Assembly (NCBI RefSeq): GCF_900111765.1
Contig: NZ_FOIB01000006.1
Location: 186,001 to 250,000, forward strand
Reading direction: 5' to 3'
DNA: 64,000 bases
Origin: Myxococcus fulvus
Lineage (GTDB): Bacteria; Myxococcota; Myxococcia; Myxococcales; Myxococcaceae
In this document: one piece after another, positions 28,374-36,223 of the stretch
Layout of the letters: the number at the start of each line of letters is the position of its first letter
Position numbering within the stretch: position 1 is the stretch's first letter
Made by a program: the position numbers and the translations under genes
Notes under the pieces: generated by a model
Database searches by the model: none
What the model saw: the letters and a program-made list of their open reading frames with translations, nothing else
What the model was told of the DNA's origin: nothing

Positions 28374-28611
28374 ACACTCAACGTAAGAGTCGCGGAGGGC
28401 TTGGCAAGTTGGTGCGGTGCGTCACGAATCGCGGTCCAGGCTGCGCCGGAAGCGGAATACTTTGGACTCCTGGTAGCGGCTGGCTTTTCGAGGTGCCTGG
28501 GTTGCCACGAGGGAGGTGGCTCGGTTATAGGCGGCGCGCACCCGCGGGGGGCTGAACCTGGAAGCGCACGGCGGCTATCTCATTCGACTCGAAAGCTTCG
28601 GCGGGCTGGAG

Positions 28612-29133
28612 TTGCTCCGGCTGGCCCGCGAGGCGCTGCAGCTGGACGGCGCGTCAGGCGCCACCGGGCTGCAGGTTTCGGTCAACCGTCGCCGCAAGGT
28701 GGTCCGGTTGGCCTACGTGGCGCCCTTCACCCAGGGCCGGCCCGGCGCCCACTGGTACGCCGCGCACCATGCGCTGCCCCGGCTGCTGTCCCGCGCGGCC
28801 AACACCACCGTGCAGGCGTACGTGTACGACCCGGACGAGGGCGAGGAGGTCATCGCCTACGGCAACGGTCGGCGCGTGGGCGGCGAGCGGGTGGTCTACG
28901 ACAACGTGGATCTGCCGGAGGGCCGTCCCGAGGATTTGGACGAGGCCGCCTTCCTGCACATGCAGTCGCGCTGGCCCATGGGGCACCTGGCGCACGTCTT
29001 CGGTCTGTCGCGGCAGGCGCTCCTGAAGCTGCCCGTGACAGGTCAGGTGCTGGGGCTGGAGGACTCCACGGCGGACGTGGAGGCGGTGCTGGAGTCCCTG
29101 CTGCCGGGCTCCGTGGCGCCCCACGCCCACTGA
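28612..29133 (+). CDS. Hypothetical protein
   Basis: About 173 aa from the TTG at 28612. The frame is open back to a stop at 28528, and the codons from 28552 (CTG) read LNLEAHGGYLIRLESFGGLELLR, which looks like genuine protein, so the true start may be the CTG. The visible part has alpha/beta character with VYDPDEGEEVIAYGNGRR near the centre and GHLAHVFGLSRQALLKLP near the end. No signal peptide. Family not recognised. Divergent from clpB; convergent with the membrane protein gene. Confidence 0.65.
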   Translation: MLRLAREALQLDGASGATGLQVSVNRRRKVVRLAYVAPFTQGRPGAHWYAAHHALPRLLSRAANTTVQAYVYDPDEGEEVIAYGNGRRVGGERVVYDNVDLPEGRPEDLDEAAFLHMQSRWPMGHLAHVFGLSRQALLKLPVTGQVLGLEDSTADVEAVLESLLPGSVAPHAH

Positions 29134-29143
29134 AGAAGCACGG

Positions 29144-29794
29144 CTAGCCGTCGACGGCGCCGTCCTGGGTGACGAGCGCCTGGCGCACGGACTCGCTGCG
29201 GAAGAACTGGCCAATCACGGCGAAGGTCCCCGCGATGAGCGTGGTGCCCGCCACCGTCATGCCCAGCGCGAGCCAGGGGGCCACGGTGGTGACGGCCTCG
29301 GCGGCGGAGGGGTCCTGGTACTCGGGGCGCTGGGCGAGTGTCTGGGCCAGGGTGACGCCCACGCGTCGGGCCACCACGGCCCACTGGGCGCCGTCGATGG
29401 TGCGCAGCACCGCCACCGTGACGGCGGCGCGGCCGAGCATCCGTCCCATGGCGCCCCGGGGCAGGTCTCCGGGCCGGAGCATGCGCAGGGCGGACACGAA
29501 GACGAAGGCGCACGCCACGGCGAGCACGCCCATCAGCGCGGCCCGGGGCTCACGCATGGGCTCGAGCGCCTGGTACTGCGTCTCCAGCAGGTGCTGGAGC
29601 ACGGCGGGGTCATTGCCGAGCAGGAGCGGAGGGCCCTTCTCCAGGTGCTGGGAGCGCACCTCGTAGAAGTGCGCCAGCTCCGTGGCCTCGTTCAGGGACG
29701 CCCAGCCGGTCAACGCGGCGAGGATGCAGGCCACCAGCGCCGCGAAGCGGATGTGCCCGGGCAGCGAGCCCGAGCGGGGAGCAGACACCGTCAC
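29144..29794 (-). CDS. Hypothetical membrane protein
   Basis: 216 aa with about four hydrophobic segments: FAALVACILAALTGWASL (about 17-34), MGVLAVACAFVFVSALRML (about 88-106), a weaker one near 120, and PWLALGMTVAGTTLIAGTFA (about 172-191). A periplasmic loop of about 50 residues follows the first. No family recognised. Its start overlaps the DUF1844 gene stop by 4 bases (ATGA), and that gene in turn overlaps the acidic protein gene by 4, so three genes form a tight operon. Confidence 0.75.
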   Translation of the reverse strand: MTVSAPRSGSLPGHIRFAALVACILAALTGWASLNEATELAHFYEVRSQHLEKGPPLLLGNDPAVLQHLLETQYQALEPMREPRAALMGVLAVACAFVFVSALRMLRPGDLPRGAMGRMLGRAAVTVAVLRTIDGAQWAVVARRVGVTLAQTLAQRPEYQDPSAAEAVTTVAPWLALGMTVAGTTLIAGTFAVIGQFFRSESVRQALVTQDGAVDG

Positions 29795-30105
29795 CGCTTG
29801 CTTGCCTCCACGAAGCGCAGTCGCAAGTCGGCGAGCAACCCGTCGAAGAGCTTCTCCTCCTCGGCCGTCAGGTTGCCCCGCGTCTTCAGCCGCAGCATCG
29901 ACAACAGGTCCAGGTTCTGCCGGGCCAGCGGCAAATCTCTCGTCGTCTGGCCCGTTTCGGGGTTCGGCGCATCACCCAGGTAGATGAGCACCGCGGTGCC
30001 CAGCCCCATGATGAACGTGGTGAAGCCGATGGGCTCCTCGGACGCGGAGCGCGCTTCCCCCCGCATGACGAAGGTCTCGCCGCGCTTCTCGTCCGCGGGG
30101 CTCAT
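29791..30105 (-). CDS. DUF1844 family protein
   Basis: 104 aa. The DUF1844 core is visible: GFTTFIMGLGTAVLIYLGDAP, then LPLARQNLDLLSMLRLKTRGNLTAEEEKLFDGLL. This small protein family is common in deltaproteobacteria and has no known function. A single hydrophobic stretch (about 27-44) may associate with membrane. It overlaps its neighbours by 4 bases at each end. Confidence 0.82.
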   Translation of the reverse strand: MSPADEKRGETFVMRGEARSASEEPIGFTTFIMGLGTAVLIYLGDAPNPETGQTTRDLPLARQNLDLLSMLRLKTRGNLTAEEEKLFDGLLADLRLRFVEASKR

Positions 30106-30419
30106 GGATTGTTGGGCTCGTCTTCGGAGGAGGAGGCGACGGCGGCCAGGTCGGCCTCGTCGTTGTTGGTGACGGGGGCCTCGGGGGCCTCGTCGGCGTC
30201 ATCGGACTCGTCCGTGTCGTCCGTCTCGTCCTCGTCCTCGTCGTCGTAGTCGTCCTCCACGTCGTCGAGCATGAAGGTCTCCACCGGGACGGACTTGTCC
30301 GCCGCATCAGGCAGGCTCTCGAGGTGGCGCTTGTACGCCTTCTCGTCCAACTGGCCCGAGCGCAGGTACCGCTCCGCGGTGCGCTTATCGAGGTGCTTGG
30401 GGTCCACCGTGTCCGCCAT
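30102..30419 (-). CDS. Acidic low-complexity hypothetical protein
   Basis: 105 aa. The N-terminal half is basic and helical (LDKRTAERYLRSGQLDEKAYKRH). From about residue 54 the tail is mostly Asp and Glu (DDYDDEDEDETDDTDESDD). No family recognised. First gene of the operon with DUF1844 and the membrane protein; divergent from thiE. Confidence 0.75.
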   Translation of the reverse strand: MADTVDPKHLDKRTAERYLRSGQLDEKAYKRHLESLPDAADKSVPVETFMLDDVEDDYDDEDEDETDDTDESDDADEAPEAPVTNNDEADLAAVASSSEDEPNNP

Positions 30420-30436
30420 GTTTCAAATCCTCAGAA

Positions 30437-30485
30437 TTGCTTGGAAAACAGCGCGCCACCTTATAGCAGAGGGGCCGCCTGTCAA
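30437..30485. promoter_or_regulatory. Candidate divergent promoters between acidic-protein operon and thiE
   Basis: Rightward: TTGCTT (30437-30442), 18-base spacer, TTATAG (30461-30466), leading to thiE. Leftward: a consensus -35 TTGACA (complement of 30480-30485) and TATAAG (complement of 30460-30465), though the spacer is only 14 bases. No TPP riboswitch sequence is seen between here and the thiE ATG. Assignments are by eye. Confidence 0.35.
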
Positions 30486-30512
30486 CGCCGCCGTCCCGTC
30501 TTCCCAGTGCCG

Positions 30513-31169
30513 ATGAACGTCCCGCCCCGCCCGCTGCTTCCCCCTGGCCCTTATCTGTTGTGTGACGACACCGTGTTGCCGGACATGCCGCTGGTGGCCA
30601 AGGCGGAGCGCCTGCTGGCGGGCGGCGCGCGCGTGGTGCAGCTGCGGATGAAGCGCACGCCCATCCGCGAGGCGCTGGAGGCGGCCCGGGCGGTGGTGGC
30701 GCTGTGCCGGAGCGCGGGCGCGGTGTGCCTGCTCAACGACCGGGTGGACCTGGCGCTGCTGTCGGACGCGCACGGGGTGCATGTGGGGGACGAGGACCTG
30801 CCTGCTCGGGATGCGCGGGTGTTGTTGGGGCCTGGCCGGCTGGTGGGTGTCACGGTGCGTGATGAACTCGGCGCGCGGGAGGCGCTGGAGGCGGGCGCGG
30901 ACTACGTGGGCGTGGGGCCGGTCTTCGGCACGACGACGAAGGCGGTGCCGGCGCCGGTGCTGGGGTTGGAGGGGCTGGCGCGCGTGGTGAGGGGCAGCCC
31001 GTTGCCGGTGGTGGGGATTGGCGGCGTGGGGCTCTCCAACGTGGCGAGCGTGGCGGCGACGGGGGTGCATGGCGCGGCGGTGGTGTCGGACGCGCTGCTC
31101 GCCCAGGACATCGCCGAGCGGGTGCGGCTGCTCGCGGGCGCGTTTGAACGAGGCCGTGTGGGGGGGTAG
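30513..31169 (+). CDS. thiE: Thiamine-phosphate synthase
   Basis: 218 aa TIM-barrel enzyme that couples HMP-pyrophosphate with thiazole phosphate to make thiamine monophosphate. Features seen: VVQLRMKR, LLNDRVDLAL with the substrate-loop Asn and Asp, GVHVGDEDLP, GADYVGVGPVFGTTTK with the anion-binding loop, and VVGIGGVGLSNV. ATG gives the normal length. Downstream, after a C26 hydrolase gene, is a thiD-like kinase, so the three probably form one operon for thiamine or a related pathway. Confidence 0.9.
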   Translation: MNVPPRPLLPPGPYLLCDDTVLPDMPLVAKAERLLAGGARVVQLRMKRTPIREALEAARAVVALCRSAGAVCLLNDRVDLALLSDAHGVHVGDEDLPARDARVLLGPGRLVGVTVRDELGAREALEAGADYVGVGPVFGTTTKAVPAPVLGLEGLARVVRGSPLPVVGIGGVGLSNVASVAATGVHGAAVVSDALLAQDIAERVRLLAGAFERGRVGG

Positions 31170-31190
31170 GTTCGTCCGACGGACTCCCCC

Positions 31191-31955
31191 ATGAACAATC
31201 ATCCGCGACACCATGGTCAGCCGCCCCGGCGGCCCAACATCGGCATCACCCCGGACTGGAGCCAGCCCGAGGACCAGCCCTTCGCGCGGTACGAGCTGAA
31301 GGTGCCCTACGCGGAGGCGGTGCTGCGCGCCGGAGGGTTGCCCTTCGTGTTGCCGTACGCGGACGACCCCACGTGCGTGGAGGCGTATCTGGACCGGGTG
31401 TCGGGGCTGCTCGTCACCGGCGGCGCGTTCGACATCCCTCCCGAGGCGTACGGTGAAACGGCGCGCGAGGGACTGGGCGCGCTCAAGGAGGGGCGCACCG
31501 CGTTCGAGGCCGCGCTGATGCGCGGGGCGCTCAAGCGGAACATGCCCGTGCTGGGCATCTGCGGCGGCATGCAGTTGCTCAACGTGGTGCTGGGCGGCAC
31601 GTTGTTCCAGGACATCGGCCGTGAGGTGCAGGGCGCTCGCGAGCACGAGCAGAAGCATGACCGCACCCAGCCGCAGCACCCGGTGGACGTACGCAGCGGC
31701 TCGCTGTTGGCGGAGGCCGTGGGACATGGCCAGTTGATGGTGAACTCCACGCACCATCAGGCGGTGCGCACGGCGGGCAAGGACGTGAGCATCTGCGCCA
31801 TGGCGCCGGACGGGGTGGTGGAGGCCATCGAGTCCACCGCGCACGCCTTCGCCGTGGGCGTGCAGTGGCATCCCGAGTACATGTCGACGACGATTCCCGT
31901 GCACGTGGGGCTGTACAAGACCTTCGTGCAGAAGGCGCGTGAGCATCGGCGATGA
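31191..31955 (+). CDS. Class I glutamine amidotransferase-like (peptidase C26) hydrolase
   Basis: 254 aa. Catalytic Cys in GICGGMQLLN (near residue 125) and His in VGVQWHPEY (near 226), with the Glu two residues on. This matches gamma-glutamyl-GABA hydrolase (PuuD-like) and related C26 enzymes that cleave gamma-glutamyl amides. It lies 21 bases after thiE and its stop overlaps the start of the thiD-like gene by 4 bases. Its exact substrate is not known. Confidence 0.85.
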   Translation: MNNHPRHHGQPPRRPNIGITPDWSQPEDQPFARYELKVPYAEAVLRAGGLPFVLPYADDPTCVEAYLDRVSGLLVTGGAFDIPPEAYGETAREGLGALKEGRTAFEAALMRGALKRNMPVLGICGGMQLLNVVLGGTLFQDIGREVQGAREHEQKHDRTQPQHPVDVRSGSLLAEAVGHGQLMVNSTHHQAVRTAGKDVSICAMAPDGVVEAIESTAHAFAVGVQWHPEYMSTTIPVHVGLYKTFVQKAREHRR

Positions 31956-32692
31956 GCCCGAGGGTGGTGCTGCTCGCGGGGCTGGAGCCGACGGGGAGGG
32001 CGGGGCTGCTGGCGGACGTGGCCGCGGTGCGCGCGCTGGGTGGGCAGCCCGTCGCGGTGCCGCTGGCGCAGACGGCGCAGGGCCGGCAGACGTTCTCCTG
32101 GACGGCGTCTCCTCCGCGCGTGGTGACCGCGCAGCTCACCGCCGCGCGCGAGCTGGGTGATGTGCACGCGGTGAAGTGGGGGATGGTGCCGGGGCTGCCG
32201 CAATTGGAGGCCGCGAGCCGCGCCTTGAAGAGCGCGAAGGCGTGGTGGGTGGTGGACCCGGTGGTCTTCACGTCACGGGGACAGCGGCTGTCGCGTCTGT
32301 CCGCGCGGCGCTACCTGTCGCTCGCGGGGCCGCGCGTGGTGCTCACGCCGAACCTCGATGAGGCGGGGTGGCTTCTGGGGCGGCCCGTGCCGGAGGACGT
32401 GGCGGGCGCGCGCGAGGCGGCGACGGAGCTGCTCTCGCATGGTTTCGGCGCGGTGCTGGTGAAGGGCGGGCATCTGCCCGACACGGGGGCGCTGGCGGAC
32501 GTGCTGGCCACGCCTGATGGAGTGCTCGAGGTGAAGGGCCCGCGGCTCGCGCGCTCCCCGGAGAAGCGCGGGACGGGGTGTCGGTTGGCGTCGGCGCTGG
32601 CCACGGAGCTGGGGCGCGGCCAGTCGCTCGAGGCGGCCACGCGCACCGCGCGCAAGCTGGTGGTCCGGTATCTCAAGACGGGCCGCGAGTAG
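31952..32692 (+). CDS. thiD: Hydroxymethylpyrimidine/phosphomethylpyrimidine kinase-like (ThiD family)
   Basis: 246 aa ribokinase-fold protein. Family landmarks: LAGLEPTGRAGLLADV at the N-terminus (usual form is D-P-S-G-G-A-G-x-Q-A-D), WVVDPVVFTSRGQRL, TPNLDEAGWLLG, and the anion hole and catalytic-base region KRGTGCRLASALA. The N-terminal motif departs from the consensus, so it may have altered substrate preference. Overlap with the C26 gene indicates one operon with thiE. Confidence 0.75.
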   Translation: MSPRVVLLAGLEPTGRAGLLADVAAVRALGGQPVAVPLAQTAQGRQTFSWTASPPRVVTAQLTAARELGDVHAVKWGMVPGLPQLEAASRALKSAKAWWVVDPVVFTSRGQRLSRLSARRYLSLAGPRVVLTPNLDEAGWLLGRPVPEDVAGAREAATELLSHGFGAVLVKGGHLPDTGALADVLATPDGVLEVKGPRLARSPEKRGTGCRLASALATELGRGQSLEAATRTARKLVVRYLKTGRE

Positions 32693-32737
32693 GCGCGCTC
32701 CGAGGGCCCCGCCCCAGTGCAGGGCAGGGCGGTGTGC

Positions 32738-34108
32738 CTACTCGCCGCGGCTGCGGCTCTCGAAGCGGGTGTACTCGGCGAGGAACACCAGCGGGATTTC
32801 ACCGATGGGGCCGTTGCGCTGCTTGGCGATGATGAGCTCGACGGGGATGACGGTGGTGGCGCCCGTCGACGGGGGCGGCGCCTCGCCGCCTTCCTCCACC
32901 TCTTCACGGTGGATGAACATCACCACGTCGGCGTCCTGCTCGATGGAGCCGGACTCACGCAGGTCCGACAGCATGGGCTTGCCGCCCTTGCGCTCCTCGA
33001 CCTTACGGCTGAGCTGACTGAGGGCGATGATGGGCACCTCCAGCTCCTTGGCCAGCTGCTTGAGCGCACGGGAGATTTCGGCGACCTCCAACTGACGGCT
33101 CTCCACCTTGCCCTTCTGATGCATGAGCTGGAGGTAGTCGATGATGAGGAGCGACAGGCGCGGGTCCTTCTGCTTCACGCGCCGCGCCTTCGCGCGCAAG
33201 TCGAACGGTGACAGACCGCCGGAGTCGTCGATGTAGATGGGCGCGTTGTAGAGCGCGCCCGCCATCTCCTGGAACTTCTCCTCGTCATGCGGAGAGAGCC
33301 GGCCGCCACGCAGCTTCTTCATGTCCACGCGCGCGGTGGACGCGAGCAGACGCATGAGCAGCTGGTCGGCGGGCATTTCCAGGCTGAAGATGCCGACGGC
33401 CTTGTTGTCCTTGAGCGCCGCGTGCACCGCCATGTTCATGGCGAACGACGTCTTGCCGACGCCCGGACGGGCCGCGAGGATGATGAGCTCGCCGGCGTGC
33501 AGGCCCGTGAGCTGGTTGTCCAGGTCGATGTAGCCGGTGGACAGGCCGGTGATGCCCGTCGCCGCCGACTTCATCTTGTCGAGCAGGTCGAGCGTCTGCT
33601 CCATCAGCTCGCTGACCGGACGCAAGTCTCCCTCGCGCTTCTTCTCCGCGAGGAGGAACACCTTGCGCTCGGCCTCGTCGAGCAGCACCTCCAGCTCGCC
33701 CGTCTCCTGGCTGGCGAGCTCCTGAATCTCCCGGCCCACGTTCGCGAGCCGGCGCCGCAACGCCTGGTCCTTGACGATGTTCGCGTACTGGACCGCGTTG
33801 GAGGCCAGGGGAACGACCTGGTCCAGCCGCATCAGGTACGCGGGGCCGCCCACGGCGACGAGTTGCCCGAGGACCTTCAGCTCCTCGGCCAGCGTCAGGT
33901 GGTCGACCTGTTTGCTCTGGCCGTCCAGGCGGATCATCGCCGCGAAAATCTGGGCGTGCGCCGGGCTGGAGAAGTCGTCCGCGTGGACGACTTCGCCCAC
34001 CGCGGCGATGAGTGAGTTGTCCGCGAGCACGGACCCTAGGACCGCGCGCTCGGCGGCGAGGTCCTCGTGGACCTTTCGCCCGTCTCTGACGTCGAGGGAG
34101 TTCTCCAT
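32738..34108 (-). CDS. dnaB: Replicative DNA helicase DnaB
   Basis: 456 aa hexameric helicase that unwinds DNA at the fork. The N-terminal DnaB domain (about 13-115) holds AERAVLGSVLADN and ANIVKDQALRRRL. The C-terminal RecA-like domain has Walker A AARPGVGKTSFAM (near 210), GIFSLEMPADQL, Walker B LLIIDYLQLM, and LSQLSRKVEER then DLRESGSIEQDAD. ATG start; the window has no origin-like DnaA-box cluster nearby. Confidence 0.96.
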   Translation of the reverse strand: MENSLDVRDGRKVHEDLAAERAVLGSVLADNSLIAAVGEVVHADDFSSPAHAQIFAAMIRLDGQSKQVDHLTLAEELKVLGQLVAVGGPAYLMRLDQVVPLASNAVQYANIVKDQALRRRLANVGREIQELASQETGELEVLLDEAERKVFLLAEKKREGDLRPVSELMEQTLDLLDKMKSAATGITGLSTGYIDLDNQLTGLHAGELIILAARPGVGKTSFAMNMAVHAALKDNKAVGIFSLEMPADQLLMRLLASTARVDMKKLRGGRLSPHDEEKFQEMAGALYNAPIYIDDSGGLSPFDLRAKARRVKQKDPRLSLLIIDYLQLMHQKGKVESRQLEVAEISRALKQLAKELEVPIIALSQLSRKVEERKGGKPMLSDLRESGSIEQDADVVMFIHREEVEEGGEAPPPSTGATTVIPVELIIAKQRNGPIGEIPLVFLAEYTRFESRSRGE

Positions 34109-34208
34109 GGCTGCCCGCCCACTCTACAGGCGGCTCTGACATCCCCCTATTTTTCCGCCACAGACCTGTAGCAACGGGTGGGCACAAGGCGTCCTCCACC
34201 CCACCAGG

Positions 34209-34979
34209 TCACCCCTCGAAGCCCCAGCGCCGCAGGAAGGCTTCACGCCACGTGCGGCTGAGGACCACCGTCGTGCCGTTCTTCAGCACGAGGATGCCGT
34301 CGCCGTGGGTCCAGGGCTCCAGCCGCGCCACGGCCTCCAGGTTGATGATGTCGCCCCGGTGGATGCGCACGAAGCGCTCCGGGTCCAGGCGCTCCTCCAG
34401 GGAGCGGAGGCTCTGGCGGACCAGGTGCTCGCCGCTGGCCGTGTGGACGCGCACGTACTTGTCCTCGGAGGACAGGCGCCACACCTCCTCCAGGCGCAGC
34501 GGCACCCAGGCCTCGCCGGACTTCACCACCAACCGCTCCAGCGCGCGTCGGGGCGTCGCGGTGGTCACCTCGCGCAGCAGCGCCTGGAGTCGCTCGGCTT
34601 CGCCCCCACCGCCGACGAGCTGGGCGTGGGCCTTGTCCAACGCACGGGTGAAGCGCTCGCCGTCGTAGGGCTTGAGCAGGTAGTCCACCGCGTGCGCCTC
34701 GAAGGCCCGGAGCGCGAAGCCGTCATAGGCCGTGGAGAAGATGACGGCGGGGCCCGGCTCGGCGCCGAGCGCATCGAGCACCTCGAAGCCCGTCAGCCCC
34801 GGCATCTGCACGTCGAGCACGATGAGGTCCGGCCGGAGCGCCTCGATGCGCTCCAGCGCCTGCGTTCCATCCTCCGCCTCGCCCACCAGCGTGAAGCGCG
34901 TCTCGTGCTCGAGCAGGCGCTTCACCTTCGCGCGGGCGGGCGCCTCGTCATCCACCACGAGCAGTCGGAACGTCGTCAT
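34209..34979 (-). CDS. LytTR-family response regulator
   Basis: 256 aa. Receiver with VVDDEAPAR, phosphoacceptor D56 in VLDVQMPGLTGFEVL, and LKPYDGERF with conserved Lys. After a linker, the LytTR DNA-binding domain starts near residue 150, with the family signature FVRIHRGDIINLEAVARL. The ATG at 34979 matches the usual N-terminus MTTFRLLVVDDE; longer in-frame upstream codons are rejected. Partner of the LytS kinase upstream. Confidence 0.92.
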   Translation of the reverse strand: MTTFRLLVVDDEAPARAKVKRLLEHETRFTLVGEAEDGTQALERIEALRPDLIVLDVQMPGLTGFEVLDALGAEPGPAVIFSTAYDGFALRAFEAHAVDYLLKPYDGERFTRALDKAHAQLVGGGGEAERLQALLREVTTATPRRALERLVVKSGEAWVPLRLEEVWRLSSEDKYVRVHTASGEHLVRQSLRSLEERLDPERFVRIHRGDIINLEAVARLEPWTHGDGILVLKNGTTVVLSRTWREAFLRRWGFEG

Positions 34980-35094
34980 GGCGTGAGGCTCCGTCCCTTC
35001 GCACGAGCGCGGCTCGCGGCAGCTGTCGGCACGCCGCGCGACGACTCCCTCGCATCGCGGAACCGGACGCCTCGTCGACAACCCATGCGCGTCC

Positions 35095-36213
35095 TCATGA
35101 CGTGCCGCTCCGAGGCAGCGTGAGCGCCACGCGCGCGCCGCCCTCGGGCCCGCGTCCCCGCTCCAGCCGGGCTTGTCCACCGTGCAGCAGCGCCAGCACC
35201 TGCTCCAGGTGCGAGAGCCCCACGCCCGGCCCCGAGGCCGGAGAGCTCTCGCCGAAGCCTCGCCCGGTGTCCTCCACCTCCAGGCTCCAGTCGCCGCCAT
35301 CCTCGCGAGCGCGGATGCGGACCTCCAGCGGCTCGCGGCGGTCCTGGTTGTGCTTCACCGCGTTCTCCACCAGCGTCTGCAGGGCGAAGCAGGGCACCCG
35401 CGCCGAGTCGAGGACCGGCGCCACGTTCCAGCTGACCTTCAACCGGTCTCCGAAGCGCGCGGACAACAGCGCGATGAAGCGCTGCGCATGGGCCCGCTCC
35501 TCCGCCAGCGTCCACGTGGGCTCGGCCCGCTCCAGGCTCGCGCGCAGGAGCTGTCCCAAGTCACTCAGCAGCCGGTCCGTGCGCGCCAGGTCCTCGTACA
35601 TGACGGAGCTGATGGTGTGCAGCGAGTTGAAGAGGAAGTGCGGGTGGAGCTGTCCGGTGAGGGACTGGAGCTGGGCGGCGCGCAGCTCGCCCTCCAGCTC
35701 CGCCGCGCGCAGGACCCGAGCCTGTCGCTCACGCCACGCGGCCAGCAGGATGACGAAGGCCGCCGTCAGCCCGTAGACGAGCACGTCCTTCACCACCTCC
35801 ATCGGCAGCCGGAAGCCCAGCGGTCCGTAGTCGTACCGCCCCCAACCGAACAGCACGTAGAGCGGATGGCGGGAGCCCATCATGAAGAGGATGTGCGCCG
35901 TCGTGTAGAGCGCGAAGCACACCGTGTGCAGCCCCACGAAGCGGACCCAGCCCGATGCGCGGGGCGACGGCGCATTGAGCGCCGCGAACAGGATGATGGG
36001 CGCCGCGAGCCACCCCGAGAGCGCTCCGGTGAGCTCCCACAGATAGGCCCGTGACGCGGGCAGGGACGTGAGCCCGTTGGCCAGCTGGTCCAGCCTCACC
36101 GCGGTGCCATACGACAGGCCGATGAGCAGGCTGAGGCCCAGCGTCACGAGCACCGGACGGACACGGAGGCGTGGCCAGCGCCACGCGGGCTTCACGAGGG
36201 TGGGGGCGTCCAT
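35095..36213 (-). CDS. LytS-type sensor histidine kinase
   Basis: 372 aa. Several membrane segments in the first 170 residues (for example LRVRPVLVTLGLSLLIGLSYG and WLAAPIILFAALNAP). The kinase core has LHPHFLFNSLHTISSV near residue 190, with the phospho-His of the His_kinase family, and the ATPase part VENAVKHNQ and DTGRGFGE. ATG at 36213 follows GAGGACCTC and lies only 10 bases past the acyltransferase stop. Together with the LytTR regulator downstream it forms a two-component pair. Confidence 0.9.
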   Translation of the reverse strand: MDAPTLVKPAWRWPRLRVRPVLVTLGLSLLIGLSYGTAVRLDQLANGLTSLPASRAYLWELTGALSGWLAAPIILFAALNAPSPRASGWVRFVGLHTVCFALYTTAHILFMMGSRHPLYVLFGWGRYDYGPLGFRLPMEVVKDVLVYGLTAAFVILLAAWRERQARVLRAAELEGELRAAQLQSLTGQLHPHFLFNSLHTISSVMYEDLARTDRLLSDLGQLLRASLERAEPTWTLAEERAHAQRFIALLSARFGDRLKVSWNVAPVLDSARVPCFALQTLVENAVKHNQDRREPLEVRIRAREDGGDWSLEVEDTGRGFGESSPASGPGVGLSHLEQVLALLHGGQARLERGRGPEGGARVALTLPRSGTS

Positions 36214-36223
36214 GAGGTCCTCG

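Noticed and set aside
28374..28450. CIRCE element or sigma-32 promoter upstream of clpB
   Set aside because: No TTAGCACTC inverted repeat and no convincing CTTGAA/CCCCAT pair.
30420..30512. TPP riboswitch upstream of thiE
   Set aside because: No CUGAGA-type core or paired stems found in the short leader.
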